A stretch of 63,578 nucleotides of DNA from Polaromonas sp. CF318 (GCF_000282655.1 NZ_AKIV01000100.1:1-63578), one strand, 5' to 3'; shown: positions 27,740 to 38,202, counted from the first letter of the stretch. Program-made: numbers and translations. The notes: generated by a model not told the origin, from the sequence alone.

Positions 27740-28444
27740 CTACATCAGCATGGTGTTGCGTATCAAACCGACGGCCAGGCCTTCGAGTTCAAACGGTTCA
27801 CCGGGCTCGACCACAATGGTCTTGAAGTCGGGGTTCTCGGGCAAAAGCTCGATCAGGTTCTTGTTGCGGCGAAAGCGCTTGACGGTGACTTCATCGCCGA
27901 GGCGGGCCACGACGATCTGGCCGTTCTTGGCTTCTTTGGCCTGTTTGACGGCCAGCAGGTCGCCGTCCATGATGCCGACGTCGCGCATGCTCATGCCGCG
28001 AACCTTGAGCAGGTAATCGGGCTGGCGCTGGAACAGGCCGCTTTCAAAATAATAGGTTTGTTCGATATGTTCCTGCGCGAGAATCGGACTGCCAGCAGCA
28101 ACCCGCCCTACCAGAGGTAGGGCGAGTTGGGCCAGGCTTTGCAACGGCAGGGAAAACTGTTTGGTGCGCGATTCGTTGATGGAGCGCAGGGTGTCGCCGC
28201 GCAGGCGTATGCCGCGGGAGGTGCCGCTGACGAGTTCAATGACGCCTTTGCGGGCCAGCGCCTGCAAGTGTTCTTCGGCGGCATTGGCGGACTTGAAACC
28301 CAGTTCGTTGGCGATTTCAGCGCGGGTGGGCGGTGCGCCGGTGCGCGCGATGGCGCTTTGGATCAATTCCAGGATTTGTTGCTGGCGCGCCGTGAGCTTG
28401 GGACCTTCGGAGGGAAAATGCGGGAAATCGGCGAGGATGCTCAT
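27740..28444 (-). CDS. lexA: LexA repressor
   Basis: A 234-residue SOS repressor and self-cleaving serine protease. The winged helix covers residues 18-75. The Ala-Gly cleavage site is in VAAGSP (117-118), the nucleophile is Ser152 (GMSMRDVG) and the general base Lys189 (VTVKRF). It is slightly longer than E. coli LexA (202), as is common in beta-proteobacteria. Two SOS boxes upstream (28512-28546) indicate autoregulation. Confidence 0.97.
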   Translation of the reverse strand: MSILADFPHFPSEGPKLTARQQQILELIQSAIARTGAPPTRAEIANELGFKSANAAEEHLQALARKGVIELVSGTSRGIRLRGDTLRSINESRTKQFSLPLQSLAQLALPLVGRVAAGSPILAQEHIEQTYYFESGLFQRQPDYLLKVRGMSMRDVGIMDGDLLAVKQAKEAKNGQIVVARLGDEVTVKRFRRNKNLIELLPENPDFKTIVVEPGEPFELEGLAVGLIRNTMLM

Positions 28445-28511
28445 GGCGGGACTCCTTGGTTCTTCAGTCAGGTCAAGAGGCTGGGGCTGTAACCCATTTA
28501 CCTGTGTGGAC

Positions 28512-28546
28512 CTGTTTTAATATCCAGTACCTGTATTTTCATCCAG
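28512..28546. promoter_or_regulatory. Two tandem SOS (LexA) boxes
   Basis: CTGTTTTAATATCCAG (28512-28527) and CTGTATTTTCATCCAG (28531-28546) each fit CTGT-N8-ACAG with one change (CCAG), 19 bases apart. They lie between lexA and the divergent asparaginase gene. Two boxes before lexA is the arrangement known from E. coli. Confidence 0.8.
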
Positions 28547-28574
28547 TTTTTAAAAGATTGCAAGATCACTTTCC

Positions 28575-29519
28575 ATGCATCCTCAAAATATTGTGATTCT
28601 GGGCACCGGCGGCACGATTGCCGGCCGGGCCGCCAGCGCGTCGGACAACATCGGCTACACCGCCGCCCAGGTGGGTGTTGAAGAACTGCTGGCCGCGATC
28701 CCGGGCCTGGCGCAAGCCGGTTCCGTGCTCACCGAGCAGGTGGCCCAGGTCGACAGCAAGGACATGACTTTCGCCGTATGGGCCAAGCTGGCCGCGCGCG
28801 TCAGCCATTACCTGGCGCAGCCCGATATCCAGGGCATCGTCATCACCCACGGCACCGATACGCTGGAGGAAACCGCTTTTTTCCTGCAGGCGCTGCTGGC
28901 GCCGGCCAAGCCCGTGGTGCTGACCTGCGCGATGCGCCCGGCCACGGCGCTGGTGCCTGACGGGCCGCAAAACCTGCTCGATGCCGTAGCCGTGGCGCGC
29001 CATGCGGGCGCGCAGGGCGTGGTCGCGGTATGCGCCGGTGTCATCCACGGCGCGGCGGATGTCCAGAAGGTGCACACCTATAAGCTCGATCCCTTCAGTT
29101 CGGGCGATGCCGGCCCCATAGGCTATGTAGAGGAGGGCCAGCTGAGGCTGCTGCGCTGCTGGCCGCAAGCCCAAGCTGGGCGCGCGCAGGCTGCCGCCAA
29201 AAGCATTGCCGGCCTGGCCGGCGCCGTGCCCCGCGTCGAAATCATCATGAACCATGCCGGCGCGGGTGGCGCCATCGTGCAAGCTTTGCAAGCACAGGGG
29301 GTGCAAGGTCTGGTAGTGGCCGGAACCGGCAACGGCAGCTTGCACCATGAGCTGCAGGCCGCCTTGCTCAAGGCCCAGGCCGATGGCGTCAAGGTGATTC
29401 GCGCCAGTCGCTGCGCCTCAGGGCGGGTGCTGCCGACCCCGGCTGACGCGATTCCGGATTCAGAAGGCCTGAGCCCGGTCAAGGCCCGCGTCAGCCTGAT
29501 CCTGCAGTTGCTGGCCTGA
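28575..29519 (+). CDS. Asparaginase
   Basis: A 314-residue L-asparaginase of the bacterial type I/II family. The first catalytic Thr lies in LGTGGTIAG (8-16) and the second in ITHGTDTLEETAFFLQ (about 92-107), with the Thr-Asp pair and a downstream Lys (about 170) as expected. There is no signal peptide, so it is probably cytoplasmic. The gene begins 28 bases after the SOS boxes, so LexA bound there might also affect it. The M14 peptidase follows after about 70 bases. Confidence 0.92.
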   Translation: MHPQNIVILGTGGTIAGRAASASDNIGYTAAQVGVEELLAAIPGLAQAGSVLTEQVAQVDSKDMTFAVWAKLAARVSHYLAQPDIQGIVITHGTDTLEETAFFLQALLAPAKPVVLTCAMRPATALVPDGPQNLLDAVAVARHAGAQGVVAVCAGVIHGAADVQKVHTYKLDPFSSGDAGPIGYVEEGQLRLLRCWPQAQAGRAQAAAKSIAGLAGAVPRVEIIMNHAGAGGAIVQALQAQGVQGLVVAGTGNGSLHHELQAALLKAQADGVKVIRASRCASGRVLPTPADAIPDSEGLSPVKARVSLILQLLA

Positions 29520-29587
29520 ATCTCTGCGGGACCGGTAGCGCCGGCCCCTAAGCTCCTTTCCCTTTGACCTGACCTCGCGGACACCCC

Positions 29588-31273
29588 ATGCAAACCCCGT
29601 ATGAACTCGGCAACCAGAACCAGACCACCACCTGGGAGGCCTGCATCCGTTTTTATGAAGCGCTGGCCCGGCGCTACCCGGCCGTCCTGCAGTTCTCGCA
29701 AATTGGCATCTCCGATGCCGGCGTGCCCATCCATGCGGGCATCGTCAGTGCCGACGGGGTCTTTGAGCGCGAGAAAATCCGGCAGGCCGGGCGCACCGTC
29801 TTCTTCAACAACAACGGCATACACCCCGGCGAGCCCGAAGGCATAGACGCCTGCATGGCACTGGTACGCGACCTGTGCCTGGAGCCTGAGCGCCTGGTCG
29901 CGCTGGGCAGTGCGGTCTACCTTTTCATCCCGGTTTACAACGTCGACGGCAGCTGCAACCGCGGCGATGCCAGCCGCGTCAACCAGGACGGGCCCGAGTC
30001 CTTCGGCTTTCGCGGCAACAGCCTGCACCTGGACCTGAACCGCGATTTCATCAAATGCGACAGCCTCAACGCGCAGCTGTTCAACCGTTTCTTCACGGCC
30101 TGGGACCCGGACGTGATGGTCGACACCCACACCTCCAACGGCGCGGACTACAGCTACACCATGACGCTGATCCATACCCAGGCCGACAAGCTGGGCGGCG
30201 GTCTGGGCGCCTTCCTGCGGGACAGCATGCTGCCGGTGATTTACCGCGGCATGGAGGAGCGCGGCTGGCCGACCTGCCCCTATGTGAACCCGGTGCAGGT
30301 GAGCCCCGACCAGGGGATTGCCGACTTTCTGGAGGTGCCGCGCTTTTCGACCGGCTATGCGGCGCTGAACCACACCATAGGCTTTATGCCCGAGACCCAC
30401 ATGCTCAAGCCGTTCAGGGACCGCTATGAGTCCATGCGCGCGCTGCTGGATGTGACCTTGGCGTTCACGGTGGCCAACGCGCCGCAAATCCAGGCGCTGC
30501 GGCGGCAGGCCCGGCAGGCGGCGGGCGGCAGGACCCATTGGCCGGTGCGCTGGAAACTCGATGAAACCCGCCGCTCACGCCTGCGCTTCAAAGGCTACGC
30601 CGCTGTGCACTCGCCCAGCCTGCTGGGCAATTACCAGCGCCTGGCTTACGACAGGGAGCAACCCTGGGAGCGCGAGATCGATTACTTCACCCACTTTGCC
30701 GAGGAAGCCGTGGTGCGCGCACCCCTGGCCTACGTGATCCCGCAGGCCTGGCGCGCGGTGGTTGAGCGCCTGGACTGGAACGGCGTGCGCATGGAGCGCC
30801 TCGCCGCCCACCGCACGGTGCAGGCCCAGGTCAGCCGCATCCAGACCGTGCAAAGCCGGCCAGGCGCCTATGAGGGCCATATGTTCCACGACGAGATCAC
30901 GCTGGAAACCAGCCTGCAGGCCGTGGAATTGCAGGCCGGCGACTGGTGGGTGCCGCTGGACCAGGACAAGGCGCGTTATGCCGTCGAAACCCTGGAGCCG
31001 CAAGCGCACGACAGTTTTTTCCGCTGGGGATTTTTCAACAGCATCCTTGAGAAGAAGGAGCACTTCTCGGACTATGTTTTCGAAGACATGGCGCTGCAGT
31101 TGCTCAAGGACGAGCCCGAACTGCGCGCGCGCTTCGAGCAGTGGAAGGCGGCCAACCCGCAACTGCTGTCCGACCCCAAGCAGGTGCTCGGTTTTATCTT
31201 CGAGAACTGCGCGCGCTATGCCGAACCGCAATGGCGGCGCTACCCGGTGCTGTCGATTTTTGAAGCGCCATGA
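29588..31273 (+). CDS. M14-family zinc carboxypeptidase-like protein
   Basis: A 561-residue protein. The zinc motif is HPGEPEGIDA (His and Glu, about 79-88) and the third ligand His lies in VDTHTSNGADYSYT (about 181-194); LNRDFIK resembles the substrate-binding Asn-Arg. A large C-terminal part (about 300-561) has no clear domain and includes PLDQDKARYAVETLEP. There is no signal peptide. Substrate unknown. It ends at a strong bidirectional terminator shared with adk. Confidence 0.88.
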   Translation: MQTPYELGNQNQTTTWEACIRFYEALARRYPAVLQFSQIGISDAGVPIHAGIVSADGVFEREKIRQAGRTVFFNNNGIHPGEPEGIDACMALVRDLCLEPERLVALGSAVYLFIPVYNVDGSCNRGDASRVNQDGPESFGFRGNSLHLDLNRDFIKCDSLNAQLFNRFFTAWDPDVMVDTHTSNGADYSYTMTLIHTQADKLGGGLGAFLRDSMLPVIYRGMEERGWPTCPYVNPVQVSPDQGIADFLEVPRFSTGYAALNHTIGFMPETHMLKPFRDRYESMRALLDVTLAFTVANAPQIQALRRQARQAAGGRTHWPVRWKLDETRRSRLRFKGYAAVHSPSLLGNYQRLAYDREQPWEREIDYFTHFAEEAVVRAPLAYVIPQAWRAVVERLDWNGVRMERLAAHRTVQAQVSRIQTVQSRPGAYEGHMFHDEITLETSLQAVELQAGDWWVPLDQDKARYAVETLEPQAHDSFFRWGFFNSILEKKEHFSDYVFEDMALQLLKDEPELRARFEQWKAANPQLLSDPKQVLGFIFENCARYAEPQWRRYPVLSIFEAP

Positions 31274-31300
31274 AAAAAGCCGTCGCAAGGACGGCTTTTT
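31274..31300. terminator. Bidirectional terminator between the M14 peptidase and adk
   Basis: AAAAAGCCGTC, loop GCAAG, GACGGCTTTTT: a symmetric hairpin flanked by A and T runs. It can serve both convergent genes. Confidence 0.88.
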
Positions 31301-31318
31301 CGCGAATCCGCGGGGCGC

Positions 31319-31990
<672 letters not shown>

Positions 31991-32168
31991 TTATGAATTC
32001 GTGAAGTCAGCCCCGGTCCGGCGCGCCGGTTACCCGATGGGGTTGCTTGGGGCAGGTGTGAAGGGTTGCCAGCGCGTCCTGCAGGCCTTCCACTTGCGTT
32101 TTTCCCAAGGATAGCACGCACCCCTGACAGCAACTTACAGGACGGGGCTTTGCCGGCAAGGCGCGCGC

Positions 32169-32927
32169 TCAGGAAAACAGCTTGCGGGCGCGGTCCAGGT
32201 CTTCGGCCGTGTCCACGCCCGGGCCCGGCGCGTCGTCGGTGATGTGCACGGCGATGCGGTGGCCATGCCACAGGGCGCGCAGCTGCTCGAGCTGCTCTAG
32301 TTGCTCCAGCGGCGCCTGGGGAAGGCGGGGAAACTCGCGCAGAAAGCCCACGCGGTAGCCGTAGATGCCGACGTGGCGAAGCGGCTTGGGCAGCTTGCTG
32401 CCGGCTTCCCACCAGGCCTGGCCGGCGAAGTCGCGGCCCGCCGGAATCGGCGAGCGGCTGAAGTAAAGCGCGGTGTGGCGCGCATCGAGTACCACCTTGA
32501 CCACATTCGGGTTCTGCAGGTCCGCCAGCTGGGCGATGGAATGCGCGGCGGTGCTCATGGCGCAGTCGGGCCGCTCATTGAGCAGGCGCGCCACGGCATT
32601 GATCAGCGCCGGGTCTATCAGCGGCTCGTCGCCCTGGACGTTGACCACGATGTCCTCATTGGCCAGGCCCAGCACGCCGCAGGCCTCGGCCAGCCGGTCG
32701 CTGCCGCTGGGGTGGTCGGCGCGGGTCAGCACGGCCGTGACGCCGAAGGCCGCGCATTTTTCAACGATTTCGTTGCTGTCGGTTGCCACCACGGTGCGCA
32801 GGGCCGCGCTTTGCATGGCGCGCTGCGCCACGCGCACGACCATGGGCGCACCGCCTATGTCGGCCAGGGGCTTGTTGGGCAGGCGGGTGGAGGCCAGCCG
32901 GGCCGGGATCAGGACGGTGAAGCTCAC
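32169..32927 (-). CDS. kdsB: 3-Deoxy-manno-octulosonate cytidylyltransferase
   Basis: A 252-residue CMP-KDO synthetase that activates KDO for lipopolysaccharide core synthesis. The N-terminal signature is [15 protein letters not shown] (7-21), with VQGDEPLI near residue 97. A short triplicated segment ([10 protein letters not shown], about 214-223) comes from a CTG-rich repeat. It overlaps the Trm112-like gene by 4 bases. Confidence 0.96.
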   Translation of the reverse strand: MSFTVLIPARLASTRLPNKPLADIGGAPMVVRVAQRAMQSAALRTVVATDSNEIVEKCAAFGVTAVLTRADHPSGSDRLAEACGVLGLANEDIVVNVQGDEPLIDPALINAVARLLNERPDCAMSTAAHSIAQLADLQNPNVVKVVLDARHTALYFSRSPIPAGRDFAGQAWWEAGSKLPKPLRHVGIYGYRVGFLREFPRLPQAPLEQLEQLEQLRALWHGHRIAVHITDDAPGPGVDTAEDLDRARKLFS

Positions 32928-33106
32928 AGGCCCAGCTCTTCGTCTGTCAGGGTACGCGCTTCGTTCTCGAGCAGCACCGGCAGGCCGTCGCGCACGGGGT
33001 AAGCCAGCCGGGCGCTGCGGGAGACGAGCTCCTGTTTTTCCCGGTCGTAATCGAGCGGGCCTTTGGTCACGGGGCAGACCAGCAGTTCAAGCAATTTGGT
33101 GTCCAT
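32924..33106 (-). CDS. Trm112/YcaR-family small protein
   Basis: A 60-residue protein beginning [21 protein letters not shown]. It has the usual CPVTKGPL motif, but only one Cys of a zinc-ribbon is present. The start at 33106 lies inside the 3' end of lpxK, and the gene overlaps kdsB, as in many proteobacterial lpxK-ycaR-kdsB operons. A longer in-frame start at 33247 is antisense-like and rejected. Confidence 0.9.
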   Translation of the reverse strand: MDTKLLELLVCPVTKGPLDYDREKQELVSRSARLAYPVRDGLPVLLENEARTLTDEELGL

Positions 33107-34118
33107 GCGTCGATGGTACTGGAGAAAGCAGGGGCGCCAGCAGCGCATCGAAGGCGGAGAAAAAAGCCGGCTCTGGCGAAAACACCAGCGGCACGGCCAG
33201 CAGGTCCAGCCCGGCGGCGCCGGGCAGGGCAAACAGCTTGACGGCATCTTTTTCGGTGCACAGCACCGTGCGTCCCTGCAGCCCGGCCAGGTCGGCTTCG
33301 CTGAACTGATGGTGGTCGGGCAAGGCGATGGTGGCCTCCAGCATCAGGCCTCGGTCCCTGAGCATGCCGAAAAACGCCTGCGGGTTGGCGATGCCCGCCA
33401 GGGCGGTTACCGGGCGGCCGCGCAAACCGTCCAGCGCAAGCTGCCCGCCGCCGGCAGACCAGGCCTCGCCGGCCAACTGCCGGCTGGATTGGAAGCCGTC
33501 AAAGGCGGGGCGCTGCCCGGTGTGCAGCACCAGGTCCAGGCCCTGTCGCTTGCGTGCGGGCCAGGGCTCACGCAACGGGCCCGCCGGCAGCAGCCAGCCG
33601 TTGCCCGTGCCGCGGTCGTCAAATGCGGCGATCTCAATGTCACGCTGCAGGGCGTAATGCTGCAGGCCGTCGTCGCAGATCACCACGCCGGTGTTGGGAT
33701 GGGCGGCAAGCAAGGCCCGCAGGGCTTGCGTGCGCTGCCTGGCGACAAACACCGGCGCGCCGGTGAGCCGGTGGATCAGGGCCGGCTCGTCGCCGGTTTG
33801 CGAGGGCGGTGCGGCCGGCGTAACTTCCATGCAATCGGAAGCTGTGCGCCCATAGCCGCGCGACACCACGCCCACCGCCACCCGCTGCGCCTGCAAGTGC
33901 CTGACCAGGGCGATCACCAGGGGGGTTTTGCCGGCGCCGCCGGCAATCACATTGCCGACCACCACGACGGGGACCCTGAAGCGCTCGGAGCGCAGGACGC
34001 CGCGGCGGTACAGCGCACGGCGCAGGCGCACCAGCAGGCCGTAGCACTGCGCCAGCGGCCAGAGCAGGCATGCCAGCATTCCACGGCTGAGCCAGGCGTT
34101 TTGCAAAAGTTGTTTCAC
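33087..34118 (-). CDS. lpxK: Tetraacyldisaccharide 4'-kinase
   Basis: A 343-residue enzyme phosphorylating the 4' position of the lipid A disaccharide. A membrane-associated N-terminal helix is followed by the LpxK P-loop [16 protein letters not shown] (about 51-66), then a VVSRGYGR motif (about 84-91) and [11 protein letters not shown] (about 148-158). It starts 48 bases after exbD and overlaps the Trm112-like gene by 20 bases. Confidence 0.95.
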   Translation of the reverse strand: MKQLLQNAWLSRGMLACLLWPLAQCYGLLVRLRRALYRRGVLRSERFRVPVVVVGNVIAGGAGKTPLVIALVRHLQAQRVAVGVVSRGYGRTASDCMEVTPAAPPSQTGDEPALIHRLTGAPVFVARQRTQALRALLAAHPNTGVVICDDGLQHYALQRDIEIAAFDDRGTGNGWLLPAGPLREPWPARKRQGLDLVLHTGQRPAFDGFQSSRQLAGEAWSAGGGQLALDGLRGRPVTALAGIANPQAFFGMLRDRGLMLEATIALPDHHQFSEADLAGLQGRTVLCTEKDAVKLFALPGAAGLDLLAVPLVFSPEPAFFSAFDALLAPLLSPVPSTHGHQIA

Positions 34119-34166
34119 GGCCGTTTCGCGGGGAAGGGCGGCTGTTGGGGCCGGGAAAGCCGGGGC

Positions 34167-34595
34167 TTATTTCGCCCCGGCCATCGCGGCGCTCTGGGTG
34201 GCAAAGGTGATTTGCGTGAGGCCCTGGCGGCGCGCCGCCTCCATGACGGTGATGACCGCCTGGTGCGTGGCGCTGGCATCGGCGCTGATGATGATGACGC
34301 TTTCCTTGCCGGCCTTGGCTGCCTCGGTCAGTGCGGCGCCCAGCGCCTCTATGCCCCGGCCCTCGACCAGGGTTTTGTTGACCATGTAGCGTCCGTCGCT
34401 GCTCACCGCGACGATGACTTCCTTGGGGTAGTCGCGCTGCTGCTCGGCGTCGGCCACCGGCAGCTTGACCTGCAGCTCGGTGAACTTGCTGTAGGTGGTG
34501 GACAGCATCAGGAAGATCAGCACCACGAGCAGCACGTCGATGAAGGGGATCAGGTTGATCTCCGGTTCGTCATGGGGATGCGGGCGGAAGTTCAT
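34167..34595 (-). CDS. exbD: ExbD/TolR-family biopolymer transport protein
   Basis: A 142-residue inner-membrane protein. One membrane helix lies near residues 14-34 (INLIPFIDVLLVVLIFLML) and contains the conserved Asp of the proton path, followed by a periplasmic domain. It overlaps exbB by 4 bases. Being next to lpxK, it may energise an outer-membrane or lipid-related process rather than TonB, which cannot be decided here. Confidence 0.92.
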   Translation of the reverse strand: MNFRPHPHDEPEINLIPFIDVLLVVLIFLMLSTTYSKFTELQVKLPVADAEQQRDYPKEVIVAVSSDGRYMVNKTLVEGRGIEALGAALTEAAKAGKESVIIISADASATHQAVITVMEAARRQGLTQITFATQSAAMAGAK

Positions 34596-35227
34596 TTTCG
34601 GAGGGTGTTGAGGTGGCGCACGAAGCGTTCGGCGGCCAGTTCCATGGTCAGCAGGTAGCCGTCCACGCGCGCCCGGAAGTATCGCCAGAAGATCAGCGCC
34701 GGAATCGCCACCATCAGGCCGAAAGCCGTGTTGTAGAGGGCGATCGAAATACCTTGCGCCAGTTGCGCGGGGTTGCCACCCGCGCCGCTGACACCACCGC
34801 CGCCGCCCTGGGAGCCGAAGATCTCAATCATGCCGATCACCGTGCCCAGCAGGCCCAGCAGCGGCGCGGCGGAGGCAATGGTCGCCAGGGCCGCCAGGTA
34901 GCGCTCCAGCTTGTGCGCGGCCTGGCGCCCGGCGCCTTCCAGGATGGAGCGCAGGTCGTCCTCGCTGATGCGCGGGTTGGTGTTCAGCGCGCGAAAGCCG
35001 CTGGCCAGCACTTCGCCGAGCACCGAGTTCTGTTCGAGCTGCGCCACGACATCTGGCGAAGGAATGGAAGCGCGGGAGACGGTGATGGCTTCGTCAAGCA
35101 GTTTGGGCGGGGCGACTTTACGGATTTTGAGGCTGGTGAAACGCTCGATAACCAGGGCAAGAGCCAAGACGGAACAGGCAACCAAGGGCCAGATCGGCCA
35201 GCCTGCGGCTTGTATGATCGAAAACAA
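34592..35227 (-). CDS. exbB: ExbB/TolQ/MotA-family proton channel protein
   Basis: A 211-residue protein with an N-terminal membrane helix (GWPIWPLVACSVLALALVIERF, about 9-30) and a pair of C-terminal helices (APLLGLLGTVIGMIEIF, about 121-137, and ISIALYNTAFGLMVAIPALIFW). The start is a TTG with a GGAG site seven bases upstream; no in-frame ATG fits. It forms the motor complex with ExbD and is the first gene of the envelope operon. Confidence 0.92.
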   Translation of the reverse strand: MFSIIQAAGWPIWPLVACSVLALALVIERFTSLKIRKVAPPKLLDEAITVSRASIPSPDVVAQLEQNSVLGEVLASGFRALNTNPRISEDDLRSILEGAGRQAAHKLERYLAALATIASAAPLLGLLGTVIGMIEIFGSQGGGGGVSGAGGNPAQLAQGISIALYNTAFGLMVAIPALIFWRYFRARVDGYLLTMELAAERFVRHLNTLRK

Positions 35228-35571
35228 TGCACATCTCCAAGCAGATAATTTGTGGTGGATTATGGCTTACAGATACTGCAGTGCCGCATGGCGCGCGGCA
35301 CATCGCTCATGAATGTTTTCAAGATGCTGTTTTTGTCGGACGTAGCCCACAGAACTTGTGGATAACTTTGTGAGCAAGTAAGGGCGATGCGCCCTCCAAG
35401 CCGCGCCAAATCGCGAATATGACAGAACGATGAAAATTTGAGCAGAATTAAGTTATTCAAAATCAATGAGTTACACGAATTTATCGCGCCGTCCGCAGGA
35501 AACAGGGTCTTGCGCCCACGCGGGACGGCGCTCTGTGGAGTACTACCCCCAGCAAATCAAGGGGTTTAGCC
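35228..35571. other. Gene-free divergent region, exbB to xseA
   Basis: These 344 bases hold no convincing gene. They are more AT-rich than their surroundings from about 35380 to 35490 and must contain the promoters of exbB (minus) and xseA (plus). They include a perfect DnaA box at 35357-35365. No strong -35/-10 pair stands out. Confidence 0.7.
35357..35365 (-). promoter_or_regulatory. Single perfect DnaA-box match
   Basis: TGTGGATAA on the plus strand is TTATCCACA on the minus strand, the consensus DnaA 9-mer. Only one copy is seen, so this is not an origin. Confidence 0.4.
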
Positions 35572-36891
35572 ATGTTTGAGCCAGCCGCGCGTTCCGAGAG
35601 GCCTTTCCCGGCGGGACGCGAGGCCGGTGTGCGTATCTGGCCCGTGGGCTCCTTGCTGCGCGCGATTGCGGACAGCCTGGAAGCGCGTTTCAACCCGGTC
35701 GCCGTGCAGGGCGAAATCAGCGGCTTTTCCCGCGCCGCCAGCGGGCACTGCTATTTTTCCCTCAAGGACGAGCAAGGCCAGATTCGCTGCGCCATGTTTC
35801 GCCGCGCGGCCGGTCTGCTCGACTTCGCCCCGCGCGACGGCCAACTGGTGGAACTGCGAGGCCGCCTGGGCGTGTACGAGCCGCGCGGCGAACTGCAGCT
35901 GGTGGTGGAATCCATGCGGCAGGCCGGGCAGGGCAATCTGTTTGAGCAATTCCTGCAGCTCAAGGCGAAACTGGAGGCCGAGGGGCTTTTTGACCCGGGC
36001 CGCAAGCGCCCCTTGCCCCTGCTGCCGCGCGCTATCGGCCTGGTCACCTCGCTGGGCGCTGCGGCCCTGCACGACGTGGCGACCGCGCTGCAGCGGCGCG
36101 TGCCGCACATCCCCGTGGTGATTTACCCGGCCAGCGTGCAGGGTGGGCAGGCCGCGGGCGAGTTGCGGGAGGCCTTGCACAAGGCCTACCAGAGGCGCGC
36201 CCAGGACCGGGTTGACGTGCTGCTGCTGGTGCGCGGCGGCGGCGCGATGGAAGACCTGTGGGCCTTCAACGACGAACAACTCGCGCGGGCCATTGTGGCA
36301 TCGCCGGTTCCGGTCATCAGCGGCGTGGGCCATGAAACCGATTTCACGATTGCCGATTTCTGCGCCGACGTGCGCGCGCCGACGCCCACCGCCGCGGCCG
36401 AGCTGTGCGCGCAGCCGCAAAGCATCTGGCTCAGCGCGCTGGATCTGGCCGCTTCGCGCCTGCAAAACGGCGTGGACCGGCAGCTGCAGTCGCACAACCA
36501 GCGCCTGGACTGGGCCGCATCCCGGGTCAGCCGTCCTTCCCATCTGGTGACGCGCCAGCATGCGCGGCTGGCTGGCTTGGGGCAAGGCCTGAGCCACGCC
36601 ATGCGCTCGGCCCTGCAGCGTGAGCGGCTGAGGCTGCAATCCCTGGCGGGCGATTTCCCGCGCGAGGTGCAAGGAAACCTGCTGCGCGGCCGCCAGCGCC
36701 TGGAGCGCGCGCAGCTGCGGCTGGAACTGCTGGACCCCAAACTGGTCCTCATGCGAGGCTACGCCTGGCTGGCCGACCTGCAGGGACAACCGATCACCAG
36801 CCCCGAGAACACGCATGAAGGCCAGCCCGTGCGCGCTACCCTTGCCGGCGGCGAGGTCGATTTGACCGTCACGGCGCGCCGGCTGATTTAG
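35572..36891 (+). CDS. xseA: Exodeoxyribonuclease VII large subunit
   Basis: A 439-residue subunit with an N-terminal OB domain (VQGEISGFSRAASGHCYFSLKD, about 44-65) and the catalytic region (VLLLVRGGGAMEDLWAFNDE, about 218-237; GHETDFTIADFCADVRAPTPTAA, from about 256). A coiled-coil helical arm covers about 300-390. ExoVII degrades single-stranded DNA in repair. The small subunit xseB is not in the window. sodB follows in the same direction. Confidence 0.96.
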   Translation: MFEPAARSERPFPAGREAGVRIWPVGSLLRAIADSLEARFNPVAVQGEISGFSRAASGHCYFSLKDEQGQIRCAMFRRAAGLLDFAPRDGQLVELRGRLGVYEPRGELQLVVESMRQAGQGNLFEQFLQLKAKLEAEGLFDPGRKRPLPLLPRAIGLVTSLGAAALHDVATALQRRVPHIPVVIYPASVQGGQAAGELREALHKAYQRRAQDRVDVLLLVRGGGAMEDLWAFNDEQLARAIVASPVPVISGVGHETDFTIADFCADVRAPTPTAAAELCAQPQSIWLSALDLAASRLQNGVDRQLQSHNQRLDWAASRVSRPSHLVTRQHARLAGLGQGLSHAMRSALQRERLRLQSLAGDFPREVQGNLLRGRQRLERAQLRLELLDPKLVLMRGYAWLADLQGQPITSPENTHEGQPVRATLAGGEVDLTVTARRLI

Positions 36892-36972
36892 TTTTTACAA
36901 TGGCCCGGACAGTGTTCGCAACCGCGTTCACAATCGTTCAACAACAGTTTATTCATCACCACGAGGAAAATC

Positions 36973-37554
36973 ATGGAACACAAGCTCCCACCACTCCCTT
37001 ACCCGATCGACGCATTGGCGCCGCATTACAGCCAGGAAGCCTTTGAGTACCACCATGGCAAGCACCACAACGCCTATGTGGTGAACCTCAACAACCTGCA
37101 AAAAGGCACCGAGTTCGAGTCCATGACGCTCGAAGAGATCGTCAAGAAGTCCAGCGGCGGCGTCTACAACAACGCGGCCCAGATCTGGAACCACACCTTT
37201 TTCTGGAGCTGCATGAAGCCCGCCGGCGGCGGCGAGCCCGGCGGCGCGCTGGCCGCGGCCATCAATGCCAAATTCGGCTCCTATGCAGCTTTCAAGGAAG
37301 CCTTCGTCAAATCTGCCGTGGGCAATTTCGGCTCCGGCTGGACCTGGCTGGTCAAGAAAGCCGACGGCACCGTGGACATCGTTAACACCGGCCCGGCCGG
37401 CACCCCGCTGACCACCGCCGACAAGGCTTTGCTGACGGTGGACGTCTGGGAGCACGCCTACTACATCGACTACCGCAACCTTCGCCCCAAATTCGTGGAA
37501 ACCTTCCTGTCCAACCTGGTCAACTGGAGCTTCGCGGAAGCCAACTTCGCCTGA
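36973..37554 (+). CDS. sodB: Superoxide dismutase, Fe type
   Basis: A 193-residue enzyme dismutating superoxide in the cytoplasm. The metal ligands lie in [10 protein letters not shown] (about 25-34), NHTFFW (about 74-79) and [11 protein letters not shown] (about 157-167). The Gln/Gly pattern ([14 protein letters not shown]) is that of iron enzymes. It follows xseA by 81 bases and ends at a strong terminator. Confidence 0.95.
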   Translation: MEHKLPPLPYPIDALAPHYSQEAFEYHHGKHHNAYVVNLNNLQKGTEFESMTLEEIVKKSSGGVYNNAAQIWNHTFFWSCMKPAGGGEPGGALAAAINAKFGSYAAFKEAFVKSAVGNFGSGWTWLVKKADGTVDIVNTGPAGTPLTTADKALLTVDVWEHAYYIDYRNLRPKFVETFLSNLVNWSFAEANFA

Positions 37555-37585
37555 TTGACGCTTGCGGCGCATCCAGCGCCCCCGC

Positions 37586-37616
37586 AAAAAAGCCGACTTC
37601 AAGTCGGCTTTTTTTG
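37586..37616. terminator. Bidirectional terminator after sodB
   Basis: AAAAAAGCCGAC, loop TTCAA, GTCGGCTTTTTTT. It lies between sodB and the convergent DUF192 gene. Confidence 0.9.
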
Positions 37617-37635
37617 TTCCGGGCAGGCAGAAAAA

Positions 37636-38145
37636 TCAGCGCCTGGCCTCAAAGAAGGGACCGCCCAGCTTGCTGCCGGCCTTGATGCCTTTTTTCGCGA
37701 ACCAGCCCTTGTTCATTTCCAGCACATAGCGCACCGGCTGGGCCGAGCAGTGGGCATCCGTGGTCTGCGGCTTCATGTCGGCCAGGTTCACGATGGTGCC
37801 GTCATCCGCCACAAAGGCCGCCGTCAGGGGCAGCAGGGTGTTTTTCATCCAGAAACATTGCTGGCTGGCCTGCTCGAACACGAAGATCATGCCTTCCTGC
37901 TGCGGCATCTCCTTGCGGAACATCAGGCCGGTTTGCCGCTGCTCAGGCGTGAGGGCCACCTGTGCATCAATCAGGTGCATGCCGGCCGACAGCTTGACGC
38001 GCTGCAGGTTCATCTGTGGGCCGTCCTGGGACCAGGCGCATAGCGGGGAGAGCAGGGCGGCCAGGGAAAAAGTGCCGGCCAGGGCCCGAAATGCCTTGCC
38101 CAGAGAGAAGGCGCCAGGGGTTGAAAACATAGAGTCACCACGCAT
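37636..38145 (-). CDS. DUF192-family exported protein
   Basis: A protein of up to 169 residues with a signal-like N-terminus (ALAGTFSLAALLSPLCAWS, cleavage near AWS-QD) and the DUF192 core (TGLMFRKEMPQQEGMIFVF; CFWMKNTLLPLTAAF; VRYVLEMNKGWFAKKGIKAG). An alternative ATG at 38130 would drop five residues; both ribosome sites are weak. It is probably periplasmic or lipid-anchored. Function of the family is unknown. Confidence 0.85.
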   Translation of the reverse strand: MRGDSMFSTPGAFSLGKAFRALAGTFSLAALLSPLCAWSQDGPQMNLQRVKLSAGMHLIDAQVALTPEQRQTGLMFRKEMPQQEGMIFVFEQASQQCFWMKNTLLPLTAAFVADDGTIVNLADMKPQTTDAHCSAQPVRYVLEMNKGWFAKKGIKAGSKLGGPFFEARR

Positions 38146-38177
38146 GAAGTTGACCTGCCAGCATAAACGACGCGCAT

Positions 38178-38202
38178 AAAAAATGCCCGCACGCGGCGGG
38201 CA
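38178..38202 (-). terminator. Terminator after the Lys/Ala-rich gene
   Basis: TGCCCGC (38184-38190), loop ACGCG, GCGGGCA (38196-38202). On the minus strand the stem is followed by six T. Confidence 0.85.

Noticed and set aside
35228..35571. Replication origin suggested by a DnaA box in an AT-richer spacer
   Set aside because: There is only one DnaA box, and no dnaA, dnaN or parAB genes or further boxes are nearby.
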